Below are positions 1 to 39,700 of a DNA stretch of 64,000 nt, piece after piece. The notes below the pieces were generated by a model. The model made no database searches. It saw only the letters and a list, made by a program, of their open reading frames with translations, and was not told the DNA's origin. Position numbers and translations under genes: made by a program. Numbering within the stretch: the stretch's first letter is position 1; every line of letters starts with the position of its first letter. Origin of the DNA: Aquila chrysaetos chrysaetos (lineage: Eukaryota > Chordata > Aves > Accipitriformes > Accipitridae); NCBI RefSeq assembly GCF_900496995.4, contig NC_044020.1:10248001-10312000 (forward strand), read 5' to 3'.

Positions 1-1360
1 CTGATCTTGGGTCACCCATTGCCTTGTTTCCCCTTCTATTCTCTATTTAGATTATACGTTATCTCACACAGTGGGTTACTGGAGAGGACGTAGAGGCACC
101 TCACCTGAAGCACTGGTCGCTCCAGAGCATCCCCTGGGGAATACAGGGTTTCTGTACTCCCAGCGTGCTGAAGTTGTCCTTTCACCATGACAGCATCTAT
201 GATGGGATGGAAGGACAGCTGTGGAGTAGCACTACCAGCTCTCTGCTCTCACTGTGCATGGGCTGTAAAAGGCAGGTGGCAGCTTCCCTGTTCGGTCTTC
301 ACTCACTCCTTTCCTCCCTGCCCTGTTTCCAGGTTTCTTAAAAAGACTAAGCAGACACTCACTGACAGCATCAGGATGGAGGAATCAAATGGAAAAGCTG
401 CTCCCTTGGTATGTAGTCATATCACTAAGAGTTGCATAAATGTCCATTTTCACCTCAACCAGCCTGTCAGAGGCAGCAGTCGGTCACACCTTTCTTGTGT
501 CTGAGAGGTCTCGCAGATACTGGGAACACCGGAGGACTTGCAGCTCCAACATCTACATTTATGAGAATTGGCAAAACATAAATATTCACCTTAACATAAC
601 TGTGACAGTGTCTCACCTGACACTGATTTAAGTCCTGAATATTGACCTGCCAGCAGACCAGCTCTCAGCGTCCCAGCTTCAGCAGCATGGTACCCTCTCC
701 TACCAGACACATCTTCAGGATGAGTTCACCATAAAACTCCTCTGCTTGATACTTCCAAAGCAATCTAGGAGCATTTAATATTTATAAATAGTGAGGATTT
801 CTACCCTGCTTCAGCATTCATTATAGTTGCAGTGATTCAAACCTCCAGCACAGGCAGAAACTGCCTTGAGCTGAAACCGAGCAACTATCTAATAAAATAT
901 AGTCAGGAGATGAATAGAAGCTGTACAGTTGAAGTGCCCTGAGCACGCTTGAAAGATTTATTTCCTGGCTTCGTCTGAGGGCTTTTTAATAGGGAGGATA
1001 TGACTTTCTATGTATATACATCCACATGGGAGAGAAAAAGATCTTCAATTTTAAGGGGGAAAAGGGGCATTTACACTTCTTCAGGAGATGCCACAGGGAA
1101 AGCATTCTTTATTTTACATGGACCTGTTATATTTACAGCTGCATTTCCTGTAAGAGAACAGATGTGGGTACATCATTCAGTCTTGAAGTAAAATTTGCCC
1201 TACACTTGTGGTACATGGAGAGAGGCAGTCAAAGCTGGAACATCTGAAGACTGTACTGTGGGGCTTTGAAACACAGATGAGGAGAGTTTGTATTTGAGTT
1301 CAGATGTGGAAAAGGCTGCTAGAGAGGATTCTGTAGCCAGACTCAGATTAAGGAAAACAA

Positions 1361-1433
<73 letters not shown>

Positions 1434-4114
1434 TCACACATAATGTAGCTTCAGAGCAACATCTCCAGGGTCTGAAAAAGGAGAGATCAGTAATCATTTC
1501 ACACTCTCATATCCCTTTGACCCGTATGCTAGTCTTATCACACATCTCTTCTGTCTCTCTCAGCTGCTGCTCCTCTGTTGCTCCTAGGGTGCTTGCTCCA
1601 GAGGCTGGAGGTGGAGGGGAAAATTAGGGAAGGAAATTTCTGGGATTGTTCTCCTCTCCCTGTCTAGGCTGGATATATTAAGCAGTGACAATGAACAAGC
1701 AGACGAAGTGTCCTGTTCCTGGCAGCCAGGAGGCAGAGCCATCCTGCAGGGAACTTTGTGCAAAATAGTTCCGATTCTGGTTTAGAGGGGGACGAAGCCT
1801 GTCTGGCCTCCTTCATCCTCTCTTATCGGCTGCTGTTTCCTTAGATGTAAACAATGAAATGATACAGCACCTCAGAAGAGTTTCCACCCCCCCTTTCCCC
1901 AAATACCACTGAAAATGTGTTCCTTTGTTATCCCACAGGATTTTAAGTATTCTTGTAATTTTCTTTCATTTCTCAAGCCTGCAACGCACATCCGAAGTGC
2001 TGCTTCTCCCTTGTCTACCTGACTTTGAAACATCTTGCTCACAGACCCTGCTGACATTAAGACCATCGCGCCAGGGTATCCAGGCTGATGCAGTAAAGTT
2101 AATGAAGCCATCTATACCCACTGTGTTCGCTTGCTAGAGGGCTTTTACTAAGGTGGTTTACTAAATTAAAGTGAACTTCGTCAAGCCCTCCCTTCTGGTT
2201 GAAGTCTTTCCAGTAGGAGTTATACCACAATGTTTTTTCCTCAGTGGTTGACAGATCATTATCCCCTCACCATGGTGCAACTTGCACCTTCTTGATGCAA
2301 ATCATCTTGATGCACATCATCTCAGAATTGGCCATGCTGATGACTGGATCCACCTCCTCCAGAGAGCAACTCATGCTGTCCTAAGTGACTTATCTGACCT
2401 AAGTAGGAATAATCATCCTCTTGTAGCATCTCTCTTTCTCTCTCCCCCTCTCTAGGGAACATAAAACTAGTTTACTCCAGCTGTTTCTGGACAGATACAT
2501 GAGTGAGCCCACTCCTAGCTTTAACCTTGCATTCAGACCCATCCCTAATACGTCATGGTAACAAGAAGAGTATATAGCAAGAGAGTTAGTTAGCCACCCT
2601 CTGCTTGAGTTATACCTTTCGTCATCCCCTTGGCATGTAAAATACTGTCTTACGTTCATGTGCTGTTCATGTGGGAGTAACCTGAGGCAATCTGAGCATA
2701 GGAAAATCTGTACATGTAGGAAAAGAAGTGGAGTCGCCTTAAGCAAGACAACCTTATTTGACCCTCCTCCTGCCTTTACAGCTGGTGTTACTTGAAGCTG
2801 GGACAGAGAAGAATGAGGGGACTGAGACTAAGGCCAGATGTTGGCATGCGGCATACAGGAGCTGAACAGGTTTTCTCCATGCCTTCCTGCCAGTGCCCAT
2901 TAATACTGAGCCACACTGTCCTCTGTCATTCCAGCTCTTGGCCCTTTCCCTTAATTCTTCTATTTATACCTTCTGAGCTGGAGTCTCCTTTCTTATGTGC
3001 CAGTTTTACACCAGTGTAAATTCATGGATATCTGTGGATTTGTTCCTGGCTTACACTCACCTATAAAAGAAGAGTATTAGATTCATCACTTCTAGGCACC
3101 AAATGGAGTATCCCCTATCCCACGATTCTGCTAAATACTCCTTGTGTTCCTATTTTTCATCGGTCTCTTCCAACACACAGCAACCTGCTGTTATTCCAGT
3201 GCTGTATTCCCACAAAGCACCCCCTGATGCTGCTGCTGAAGCTGTGCCAGGGACACTACATACCTGCAGCTTCCTCCATGCTGGGTGGCTCTGGGATAAA
3301 CACTTCCAGTGTTGTCTTCCCTGGGGCCAGTGTCAGCAAGGAGACGTCGATCGGTAGCCTTTTTGTTCAGCATCACCTCTCCACATTCAGCCTGGCTATT
3401 GTAGATTGTCCTTAGGATTGCTTAGTGTTCCCTGTAGTAGTGTTGAAGAGAGCCAGTTAAGGATTTGGACCTTCCTGCTCTCTGCACTGGGCATACGGAG
3501 GAAAAGGCCAGGACTTGTCTTGCAGAACTGAAGTCTAAGCGCGGCATTATATGTTCTTAATAAAGGAGTGATTATATGAATCACAGTAGCAAAATGTTCT
3601 CACAGAGCACATGCCCCACTCCCTCACTTCAGCATCCAAGGGCAGCTGTACATCGTCCCAGAGGAGGTTTTCACCTTAGACACGGGTTAGCGTATAGCCC
3701 ACTGTGTTACAGAGGAGTAGCTACAGAGCTAGGATTCAAGAGCGTCCTTTAATGAAGTTACTTGTGGCTGTTTATTGGACAAAAATAAATTCCAACTGGC
3801 CCATATAACAAATGAAACTCAACTACAAAAATGTAATGATATTTATTCACACAGCTGCCAGCAAACTCACATGCACCATGAGTCATTCCAGATGTGGATA
3901 AAAACAAAGTCTGTCTGTGAAAGTAAGTTTCCTGATCCCGAGGAGACTTGGTTTGGGAGAGGAGCTGCACACTGACTTCAGCTGTACTCAGAAGAACAGA
4001 CAGGTTCTCCTTCAAAGGGGGAGGGGGAAAGGAAAAGCCATTTATTTATTCCTGAAAAGAAACGAGGTAGGAAATTGAAAAGCTAATATTCAGCTAGACA
4101 TTTTAAAGAGAAGG
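1..4114. other. Upstream intergenic DNA, no gene recognised
   Basis: Several short open frames exist on both strands, but none has recognisable domains, codon character or splice context that would support a gene. The only clear structure is the (TAA)n microsatellite. The last few hundred bases probably include the FAM180A promoter and 5' UTR, but I see no TATA box or CpG island that I would defend. The next mammalian neighbour on this side (MTPN) is not visible here. Confidence 0.6.
1363..1433. repeat. (TAA)n trinucleotide microsatellite
   Basis: About 71 bases of essentially uninterrupted TAA repeats, close to 24 units. It lies about 2.7 kb upstream of the FAM180A start codon. Purity over this length suggests an actively length-variable locus. 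Confidence 0.97.
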
Positions 4115-31693
<27,579 letters not shown>

Positions 31694-34125
31694 TGGGAGA
31701 CTTGATGCAACGGCAGCTCAGCCACCTCTTCTGGTTGATAAGGGACACATGTAGCACGTCCACCACTTTATTCTGTAAAGAGTTTAATAGCCTGCTTCAT
31801 GAAAGATTATTTGTTTTCTAGCTCCCTCTTGTGGAATCCACTTTATAGTTCCATGTTAAATGGGGAAAAATGTTATCGTCAGTCCTGGGAATTTGATTTT
31901 TGTGCTGGCGTGGAGGCATACTTTGTGACAGGCAAAGAAGGGAGTCTGCTGTACAGCCCAGACAGACATGCCCTTGTTTATCCTGTGGGTTTCCTATAAG
32001 CAATACAGAAGTATACTATGCTTATGCTCACATACCTATGTGTATGTGCTGGAGAATGCTGCTTTCCTGGCTAGGGAAACATGTTCATATTTTGGCTGGC
32101 CAGTAAAAGAATATTATAAAGAGATGCAAAGGCCCTCTGTAAAAGAAAGAGGTTTCATAACTGTCAGCCTTCAGAAATTATGCCACATATTATTCATTCC
32201 AAATATTCCTGTAAATAAGCACTGTCTGATGCACTTCATTTGGCTGAGCCAGTTTTTAATCACAATAACATTTGCAGAAGACAAAGGGCATTGTGAACAC
32301 CAGCAGCAAACAATGCCTGTGAACATATTCCCTGCTTCCTAGAGCTGCCTTCCCAAATAGTCTGCAATGAATCTTTCATTATTTACACATGACTTTGCTT
32401 CTGCTCCTTGTTTTTTGAAGCGAACATGGATTTGTCCTCAGCAGAGTCAAAGGCAAGACAAAGGCCCTGTTTAATTTAACGATGACACATTTTTCCTGGT
32501 TCTATCACTTGAACGTAGGTCATCTAAACCCATGCTTCAGAATCCCCCTGAGGCAAGGGAGGAAGGTGCATTAAAACATACCTGGTGCTGAATTTAGCAG
32601 TGTGGCTCATTTTTGATGGTAAATTATATATTAATTTGTGTGTATGTGTGTGTATGTTCATGCATGTGTGTGCATGTAAGTGCTGAGTACATGCGAGAAT
32701 CCTAAATTGTTCAGTCAGGGAACAACTGCATCCGACCACTTAGCAGAAAAGGTCATTCACCAACCCAGTGGTGGGAATTATGAATTTGGAAACAGTGGAA
32801 AAGCAGTACTTGTTTACAGCAAAAATTGTTTTTAGAAATAGTGCAACTGATTATTATAAACTGCAAAATAATCATGGACAGAAAAAAGAGATATATCTTG
32901 TCAGATAGATGACTAGCAATGAAAAATACAAACTCTTCTAAAGCAAATCCCCTAATTTTTCTCAACAAGTTATACGAACTCTGTTTCTCTATTGATATTA
33001 GAGATGTTTCTACTTTCAGAGCCCAGGAAAACAGCTGAACATTTATTTCATCCTTTCATACCAGCACTCTCTAACTCTCTGTTTGCGTAATATCTTAAGG
33101 AGACAGGCCCAAATCACAAATCCCTGAGGCTGTAAAAGAGAATTGAGGATTCTAGCCCCAGTTCTGAATCATGTTTAACTGCTTTTGCATTAGTTGAAGA
33201 AAAGGAATGAACTTTTCTGTGTCCCTTAACAGGGATACTCTGAGGACTGGAGCAGAAAAAAAATATTCCATCCAGCACCACCTTGCTGCAGCAACCAACA
33301 AATAGCGCAAGCAGTAAGTGTACGGGGGGGTTGGCAATCACCCGTGGGAATGCGGAACCACAGCAGCCTTAGGGGCAGGCTGGCAACAGCATAAGCAGCT
33401 GAACAAAGGGCTTATAAAAAACAGAGTCAGTCTTGTTTCTCCCAGCAGTTTCTGTATATGCATGCATGAGTGTGCATGTTTGCATTTAGACGCACATATG
33501 TGTAGGTGCACTTTTATACCTGAAGATCTTCGTTGGCTATCTTCAAAGCCTTGCTGCCATATGGCAAAGAAAACTGAAAACCTCGACGACAAAGCTACGA
33601 GCCACAAGCATCTCCGTCTCCTCTACTTGCACACACAGCTCAGCACCCACAAAGCAGCCTTGCGCTGCAGTCCACACGCCCTTTAAGCCTTCAGCTTTAA
33701 CACTGGTGATCTGCTTGTGTTTTCTTCCCACACCATGCTTTACAAACATATGGAGGGGAAATGCCATGGAAGGCACTCCTGCCTTTCCAGCTCTGCTTCT
33801 TGGCTCCCTGAAGCACCACTTGCAGGAAGAGCCTGGAACCAGGGCAATTCATAAATTCCTTACAGCCAGTGACTCCAAGTCTGCAAAGAGCGAGCACCAC
33901 AGCAAGTATTAATTGCTAGCAGTCACCATCCAGAGAAATACCTCCCAGCCACTCTCCTACCCCACAACAGGACTGTCCAGCAGTCAGCGTTTACTCATCA
34001 GTAAGTATCCCATAGAAAATAATTACAGATAATTTTGAATATCTGATCATTCCCTATGGCATACATACCTTACTGTACCTTACAAATTGGTAACTGAAAC
34101 CTTTATCTCCTCAACAGAAAATAAA
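31694..34125 (+). other. FAM180A: FAM180A 3' UTR, extent uncertain
   Basis: No canonical AATAAA occurs soon after the stop. The first convincing one that I see is at 34120-34125 (GAAAATAAAG), followed by T-rich sequence, with another at 34243-34248. An ATTAAA near 32570 could end a shorter form. A TG-rich stretch lies near 32637-32690. Short open frames here look like chance. Confidence 0.3.
34120..34125 (+). terminator. Candidate polyadenylation signal AATAAA for FAM180A
   Basis: AATAAA followed by a T/G-rich downstream region, 2.4 kb after the FAM180A stop codon. A second AATAAA lies at 34243-34248. Which is used cannot be told from sequence. Confidence 0.3.
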
Positions 34126-34950
34126 GTTTTGCTGAGTTTGTTTCCCTCCTCCCATTACTGTGTGTAGTGTAGGGAAAAGATGTATTCCTTGGGAATGTGC
34201 TTGGACTGCCCAGGTTAATTTAAGAGAGACTATCAATGTAATAATAAAAATATTCTACATAAAACTGATTGGTTTTGCACTGTATTGATTTCAGCAGCAG
34301 ATTTACTGTTTTGCAACTTGCAGCATGAGTGATTGGCTATCTTGGACTGTGAAACTCTTCATGGGAGCAATGGTACAGGAGAGAAGAGGGAACAGCCCTT
34401 TCCTCTGACAAGTAGGAGAAGGTAATAAATAGGAATGAGAGTGTCTCCTTTTTCCAGAGTTCAGGTGGGAAGGAGAACTCTGCCTCAGGGCAACTCTTTG
34501 GGCTTAGGGCAGCTTCCCTCCCTCAGTATTGCTTAAGATGCAGGTGTAGGTTGCCTGCTCCCTAGCTCAGTTTGCGTCTCATCATGTCAGACTGAGCCAT
34601 GTTTATATACAGTCCTTCTCTCATGGGTTAAAGAGCCATGGCCTCTAAAGGGCACCTTTTATCCACCCTTTGACCTTACAGATCATAAAAAAAGTGAAAT
34701 AAAGCATAGATTTTTTTCATTTAAAATAAAACATTTTTACATTTTTTGAGTATTTTAGACATTGTTTTAGTTTCTCTGAAACAACTGACAAAACAGATAT
34801 AAGACACAGGGCAAATGGGTGTCTGTCTACAGGTCGTGTATACAACCAGCCAATGGATTCAGTACTAAATCTCCAGTACTTTCTGCCCCACAAAGAGCAT
34901 TAATAACAGCAGAGTTGTAGAAATGTTTCTCCCCTAGAAGAATAGAGTAG

Positions 34951-34955
34951 AAAGC
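34951..34955. repeat. Left target-site duplication (AAAGC)
   Basis: AAAGC directly precedes the LTR start TGTCATGG and recurs at 35542-35546. Confidence 0.9.
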
Positions 34956-35541
34956 TGTCATGGTTTAACCCCAGCCAGCAACTAAGCCCCACGCAGCCGC
35001 TCACTCACTTCCCCCCCACCCAGTGGGATGGGGGAGAGTATCAGAAGGAAAAAGGTAAAACTCGTGGGTTGAGATAAGAACAGTTTAATAGAACAGAAAG
35101 GAAGAAAACAATAAAGACAATAGTAACAATAATAAAATGACAATAATAATAAAAGGATTGAAATATACAAAACAAGTGATGCACAATGCAATTGCTCACC
35201 ACTCACCAACCGATGCCCAGTTAGTTCCCCAGCAGCGATCCCCCTAGGCCAACTCCCCCCAGTTTATATACTGGGCATGACATCCCATGGTATGGAATAC
35301 CCCTTTGGCCAGTTTGGGTCAGCTGTCCCAGCTGTGTCCCCTCCCAACTTCTTGTGCCCCTCCAGCCTTCTTGCTGGCAGGGCATGAGAAGCTGAAAAAT
35401 CCTTGCCTTAGTATAAACACTACTTAGCAACAACTGAAAACATCAGTGTGTTATCAACATTCTTCTTATATGAATCCAAAACACAGCACTATACCAGCTA
35501 CTAGAAAGAAAATTAACTCTATCTCAGCTGAAACCAGGACA
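34956..35541. mobile_element. Solo LTR of an avian endogenous retrovirus (ERVL-like), 586 bp
   Basis: It starts TGTCATGGTTTAACCCCAGC and ends GCTGAAACCAGGACA, with perfect 5-bp AAAGC duplications on both sides. A TATATAAACT TATA-like box reads on the minus strand (around 35262-35272), suggesting that the viral sense is minus, opposite to SLC13A4. The A-rich AATAATAATAAAA stretch is part of the LTR. There is no internal viral coding sequence. The element ends 1.1 kb before the SLC13A4 start codon. Confidence 0.9.
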
Positions 35542-35546
35542 AAAGC
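35542..35546. repeat. Right target-site duplication (AAAGC)
   Basis: Exact copy of 34951-34955 immediately after the terminal CA of the LTR. Confidence 0.9.
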
Positions 35547-36654
35547 CTCAAAATTCTCAGTCTGAGTCTGAATCCTACTGTTACTAAAGGCACATGAGCC
35601 AGTACAGAGTTCAGCCCATGCCTTATGAATAAGTGGTGTTCATGGATCAGGATGGAAGAAACATGAAAGACAAAAGATGCTGTCTAGAAAACAATGATTG
35701 TTTATTTATCATCAGTACTGGGACCTTGAAACAATAACAGACTGTTCAGCAACTAAAAAAGGTCTTTTTGTCCATTTGTGTGCATGTCAAAAAAAGGAGG
35801 CTGCTGATTTTCTCAGAGGTTCTGACTGGGTTTTGGATAATGGGTGGAGCAACTATTACCTTCCACAGTCCTTATTGGTGAATTAGAGTTGCGTGAAGCT
35901 TTTTAACAAGTTTTTATCTTGAGACCAAGTATAATCTGTGTTGGAATTGCCGCCCTGTGAATTCCAAGCTCAGGGCAAAAGTAGGGTAAAGGTAGATACA
36001 AAGAAGCCAAAACTATAGCAAAGAGACAAAATCTGGAGGAGCTGCAGATGGTTGTTTTTTTTTTTTTTCAAGAAGGAATACCTGCAAGTTTGTTTCCGTG
36101 CAGTGAACAATAGATTCTTGGTTTTAATAATTTTCTAGCAGAAAAGGAACCTGTATTTGAGACATTCAGACTATCAAACAGGAGGAAAAGAAGCAGCCTG
36201 AAACATATCTCACCCAGTTAATGAAAACAGGAATTACATTGCTGGATGATGGAAGAAAAAAACCTTCCAAAACATGGGGATAAGAATGCAACACATCTAC
36301 ACCTGTGATTCTGAATTAAAAAGAAAAATTATCAGAAGATCACTATGCTCCAACTTGCAAACCTCTGCATCTTATGGTGTGATAATAATTTGGATGTGTT
36401 GGTGAGCCCTACTTAAACTGAACGTCTTTTTAATTGAAAAATCATTAAGGTTTCTTTTCAAAACAACAGATTGAAGAATAAACAAATTAAGAAAGCTATT
36501 TTGGGTGACTGGGTGGGGATAGGAAATGAGGCAGTGAGAAACCTTTCAGTGAAATCCAGGTACAGGTGAAGGAAAACGTGGAGTGAAAGTTGGAGTATCC
36601 AAGGAACCGGAGAAGAAACCCAAGGAGAAGAAAGCCACCAGAAAGTAAAAGAGC

Positions 36655-36753
36655 ATGGCAATGATGAAGGAGATTCTCCGATCCAGAAACCTCTTGCTTG
36701 TTGTTCTCATTCCACTTCTGCTGCTTCCTCTGCCACTCTTATACCCCAGCAGC
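36655..36753 (+). CDS. SLC13A4: SLC13A4 coding exon 1
   Basis: Residues 1-33, MAMMKEILRSRN followed by a leucine/valine-rich first membrane segment and LLYPSS. The ATG at 36655 has a strong context (A at -3, G at +4). ATGs at 36661 and 36664 are in frame, but the family length fits the first. Donor AGC|GTAAGT, phase 0. Confidence 0.93.
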
Positions 36754-39700
36754 GTAAGTACCTTTTCATTTTCTTTTTAACAAAGCCTCTGAGTGCAGTA
36801 GCTAGTCATGCAGGGTAAGTCTGCAGCGTGCAAAAAGAAAGGCAAAGACCTAAATAAGCATTGCCCTTAGAAAAATCAAGTACTCAAATTTGAAGGACTG
36901 GGAAAGTCACTGAGAAGTCACCACAGTAAGAACCAGAGCTACCTTGAGTCATGTCACAAGTGGAGCTGAAGAACCAGGTGAAGCTAGTAAAGCACTATAA
37001 AGCAGAAATATTGTATCTCTTCTTATTGTACACTAATGTGTGTGTGGAAGAGGGAACAGAACAAACATATCCACTAAAATGTTCTTTAAGGAGAGGTCTT
37101 TAAAAGGAGCACTTCTAGTGTCATTAGCTTTTAATAGGAAGTATGCATAGAGGGACTTCTAGTACCTGAGGATTTATGAATACTACCACTTTATCAAATA
37201 GAAATGCAAAGGATTAGAAATTGTATAGCAGTTTTCAAAAATAAAACTGTAGTATTTTGTTTAGAAAGAAAAACAGTATTCATAGCAAGGAAATGTTCCT
37301 ACACCACTGAACTGTATGTTGCACTTTGAAAGAGTTTTCCTGCTCTGAACTTCAATGTATATCTCGGCTGTCCTCTTATAGTGGTTTTCCATTTCTTCTC
37401 TCTCAAGAGAGGGAATGAATGACAGACAATTGTGCTCTTCTTCAGAGAACAGCAGAGCTCACCATTTCACAGAGGCTTGTTTTAGAAAAGGGTTTAATCT
37501 CCCCCAGTGTCACTGGAAGGGTGACATAAGAACAGATACTCCCTGACATGCCCATATGGCACTGTAACTGCAGCATGCACGATGTGCCTTGAGAACCTCT
37601 CCTAGGAAATAAGAGATTCACCGCACTAAAATTTGTCACCCACGTTTGCTCCCTATGGGATTCAGAGACACAGGAATTCAGAAGCAATAAGGAAACTCTT
37701 TAATAACCAAGGGAATTGTACTAGCATCGTATGGGTGCTGAAACAGAAGTTCACTGACAGTATTGCTGCAAGAATTGCTATTATACAGTACAAGCTCTTC
37801 TGCGCTATTACTGTGCACTTCATAGTGTTGCTTTACTGCAAATTGATATGAAAAGCCATCAGATGATGTTTTACATCCACTTTATATATACATGAATGAT
37901 AAAGCATAGCCATGAATCTGACCCAGAGTTGGACAAATGTTTATAATGCTATTAAGAGAACATCTACACCAAATAAACTCAGTTGACAATACACTATTCA
38001 AGTGGTTTAGTGTAGCATTTACATTGTTACAACCAATTCAATATGATTACTTCTTAAACCTGAAGATTAAATTTGTCACCTGCTCACTTACTTACATTTT
38101 CATTTATCAGACAATTATGTTAGTTTTCTGTCTTCCTTATAGAGATCAGAATTACCAGGTGGTTTATATTTGCATTTCTGCAGGAAATCAGCTTGCAGCT
38201 TCTTTGATGATACCAGCATAACTCTGGAAATATCAAAGGAATATTACATGTGTAGTGGCAAGAGCAATCAAAGGGAGCACGAGGACTCAGAACTGTTTGT
38301 ATGGCTAATGGGAATAATGTCCACAGCTTCTTTTCTGTTATTTTTTGACAAGAAATGGTTGGTAAAAAAAAAAAACTGAGAAAATTTGCTTGAATTCCTC
38401 TTCCCTTTCCCAAGTTTAAACGTGAACAATGACTTGTACAACAGGTTTTGGACGTGCATAAATGCCTTTCAGGTCATGACACATACAGAAAAAAACATTG
38501 TGTGCTTTACAAACTGTGGGTCTTCTTCATTCTGTCCTTATTCCCCTCATTGTTAACAGTGACGTCGAAGCATTTTTGCCTTTTTCATCTTTATCCACCT
38601 TTTTTCATAAAGCCACTCGATACCATAAAGCATGCCACATGAATTCAGTCAGTTGCGGGCAGGGTCTCCTATGACCGGTGACCCTGTGGCCACACTGAAC
38701 CCAATCAAGGACACGTGGATGACTCCTCCAAAGTCAGCAAGAGTTGCTGTAAGCTGTGAGACCTGCAGCATCAGGTGATGTTGACACCTTGCCAAATGAG
38801 CAGAAAGGACCCTAAAGCACAGAACATGCTCTGAACAGCCATGGATGGCATACTTTCATTCAACTTTGGTTTTATTTACACAAGCTGAAGGGAGGGAAAT
38901 ATAGCATGATCCCATCAGCTCAAAGATGGTAGTCCAGAAGCTAGACTACTTCTTCTTTGCACAGCTTAAGCACATGCCTGCATGCAAGATATGCAATGCA
39001 CATCCTCAAGTGGGCAAATCTCCAACACAGAGTTTATTCTTTTTCTTAATCACTCTGAGATCCTCAGATGTTTTAGTTACAAAAGTTTTATGTATGACCC
39101 TTATTGTGGAATTTTTAGCCAGGGTTTCCTTTCAGCTTCTATTTTCTTTTCACATAAGGGACTGACTGAAGATAGGTGGTAGTCCCTCCAACCATCACAT
39201 GTTTTTCTATTCCCTGCTTCAAGCCCTGAAGTGGGCTTAACAGTAATTTTCAGTGGTACACCAAGAAGTGAGAAGGGTGAAACAGTTAAAATTATACAGC
39301 CACTACTTCAGTCCAGTACTTAGTAGCTCTGGTAACCATTAATTAAATATATAAATTCAGTTCAATTAAATAGAGGAGATTAATATGGTTTCTCGTGGAA
39401 ATGAGCTGATTTAAAGCACTGAGAAAATAAAGAAAGTTGCTAGACAAGCTGCTTAAGTGTTTAGTGGAGATTATCAAACTGGACTTTCCTAGTACCCAGT
39501 TTTATACCATTTAAAAATGTGCTTTATTTTAGTTTTGTTTGTAAACTGATTAGAGCCTAGTGTGTAGGAAACACAAAGACTCAGTGCCCATCCCAGCTAC
39601 GTTTTGATAGAGATGCAACTTCCCTTTGTCTTATTCCATTTCCATTATCAGTCTACTTTATTGCTACACACAGAGGAGTAATAGAAAATAACAATCTACG

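Larger units (their letters stand above)
34126..36654. other. Intergenic DNA between FAM180A and SLC13A4, including the SLC13A4 5' flank
   Basis: Contains one solo LTR (34956-35541) and a T-run near 36055-36069. No other gene is seen. The last few hundred bases should contain the SLC13A4 promoter and 5' UTR, but no TATA box or CpG island stands out. Confidence 0.6.

Noticed and set aside
1-4114. MTPN or another neighbouring gene upstream of FAM180A
   Set aside because: No ankyrin-repeat exon or other recognisable exon was found on either strand; in mammals the gap is far larger than the DNA available here.
34982-35433. Minus-strand frames of 70-75 codons
   Set aside because: Both lie inside the solo LTR at 34956-35541 and do not resemble retroviral proteins.
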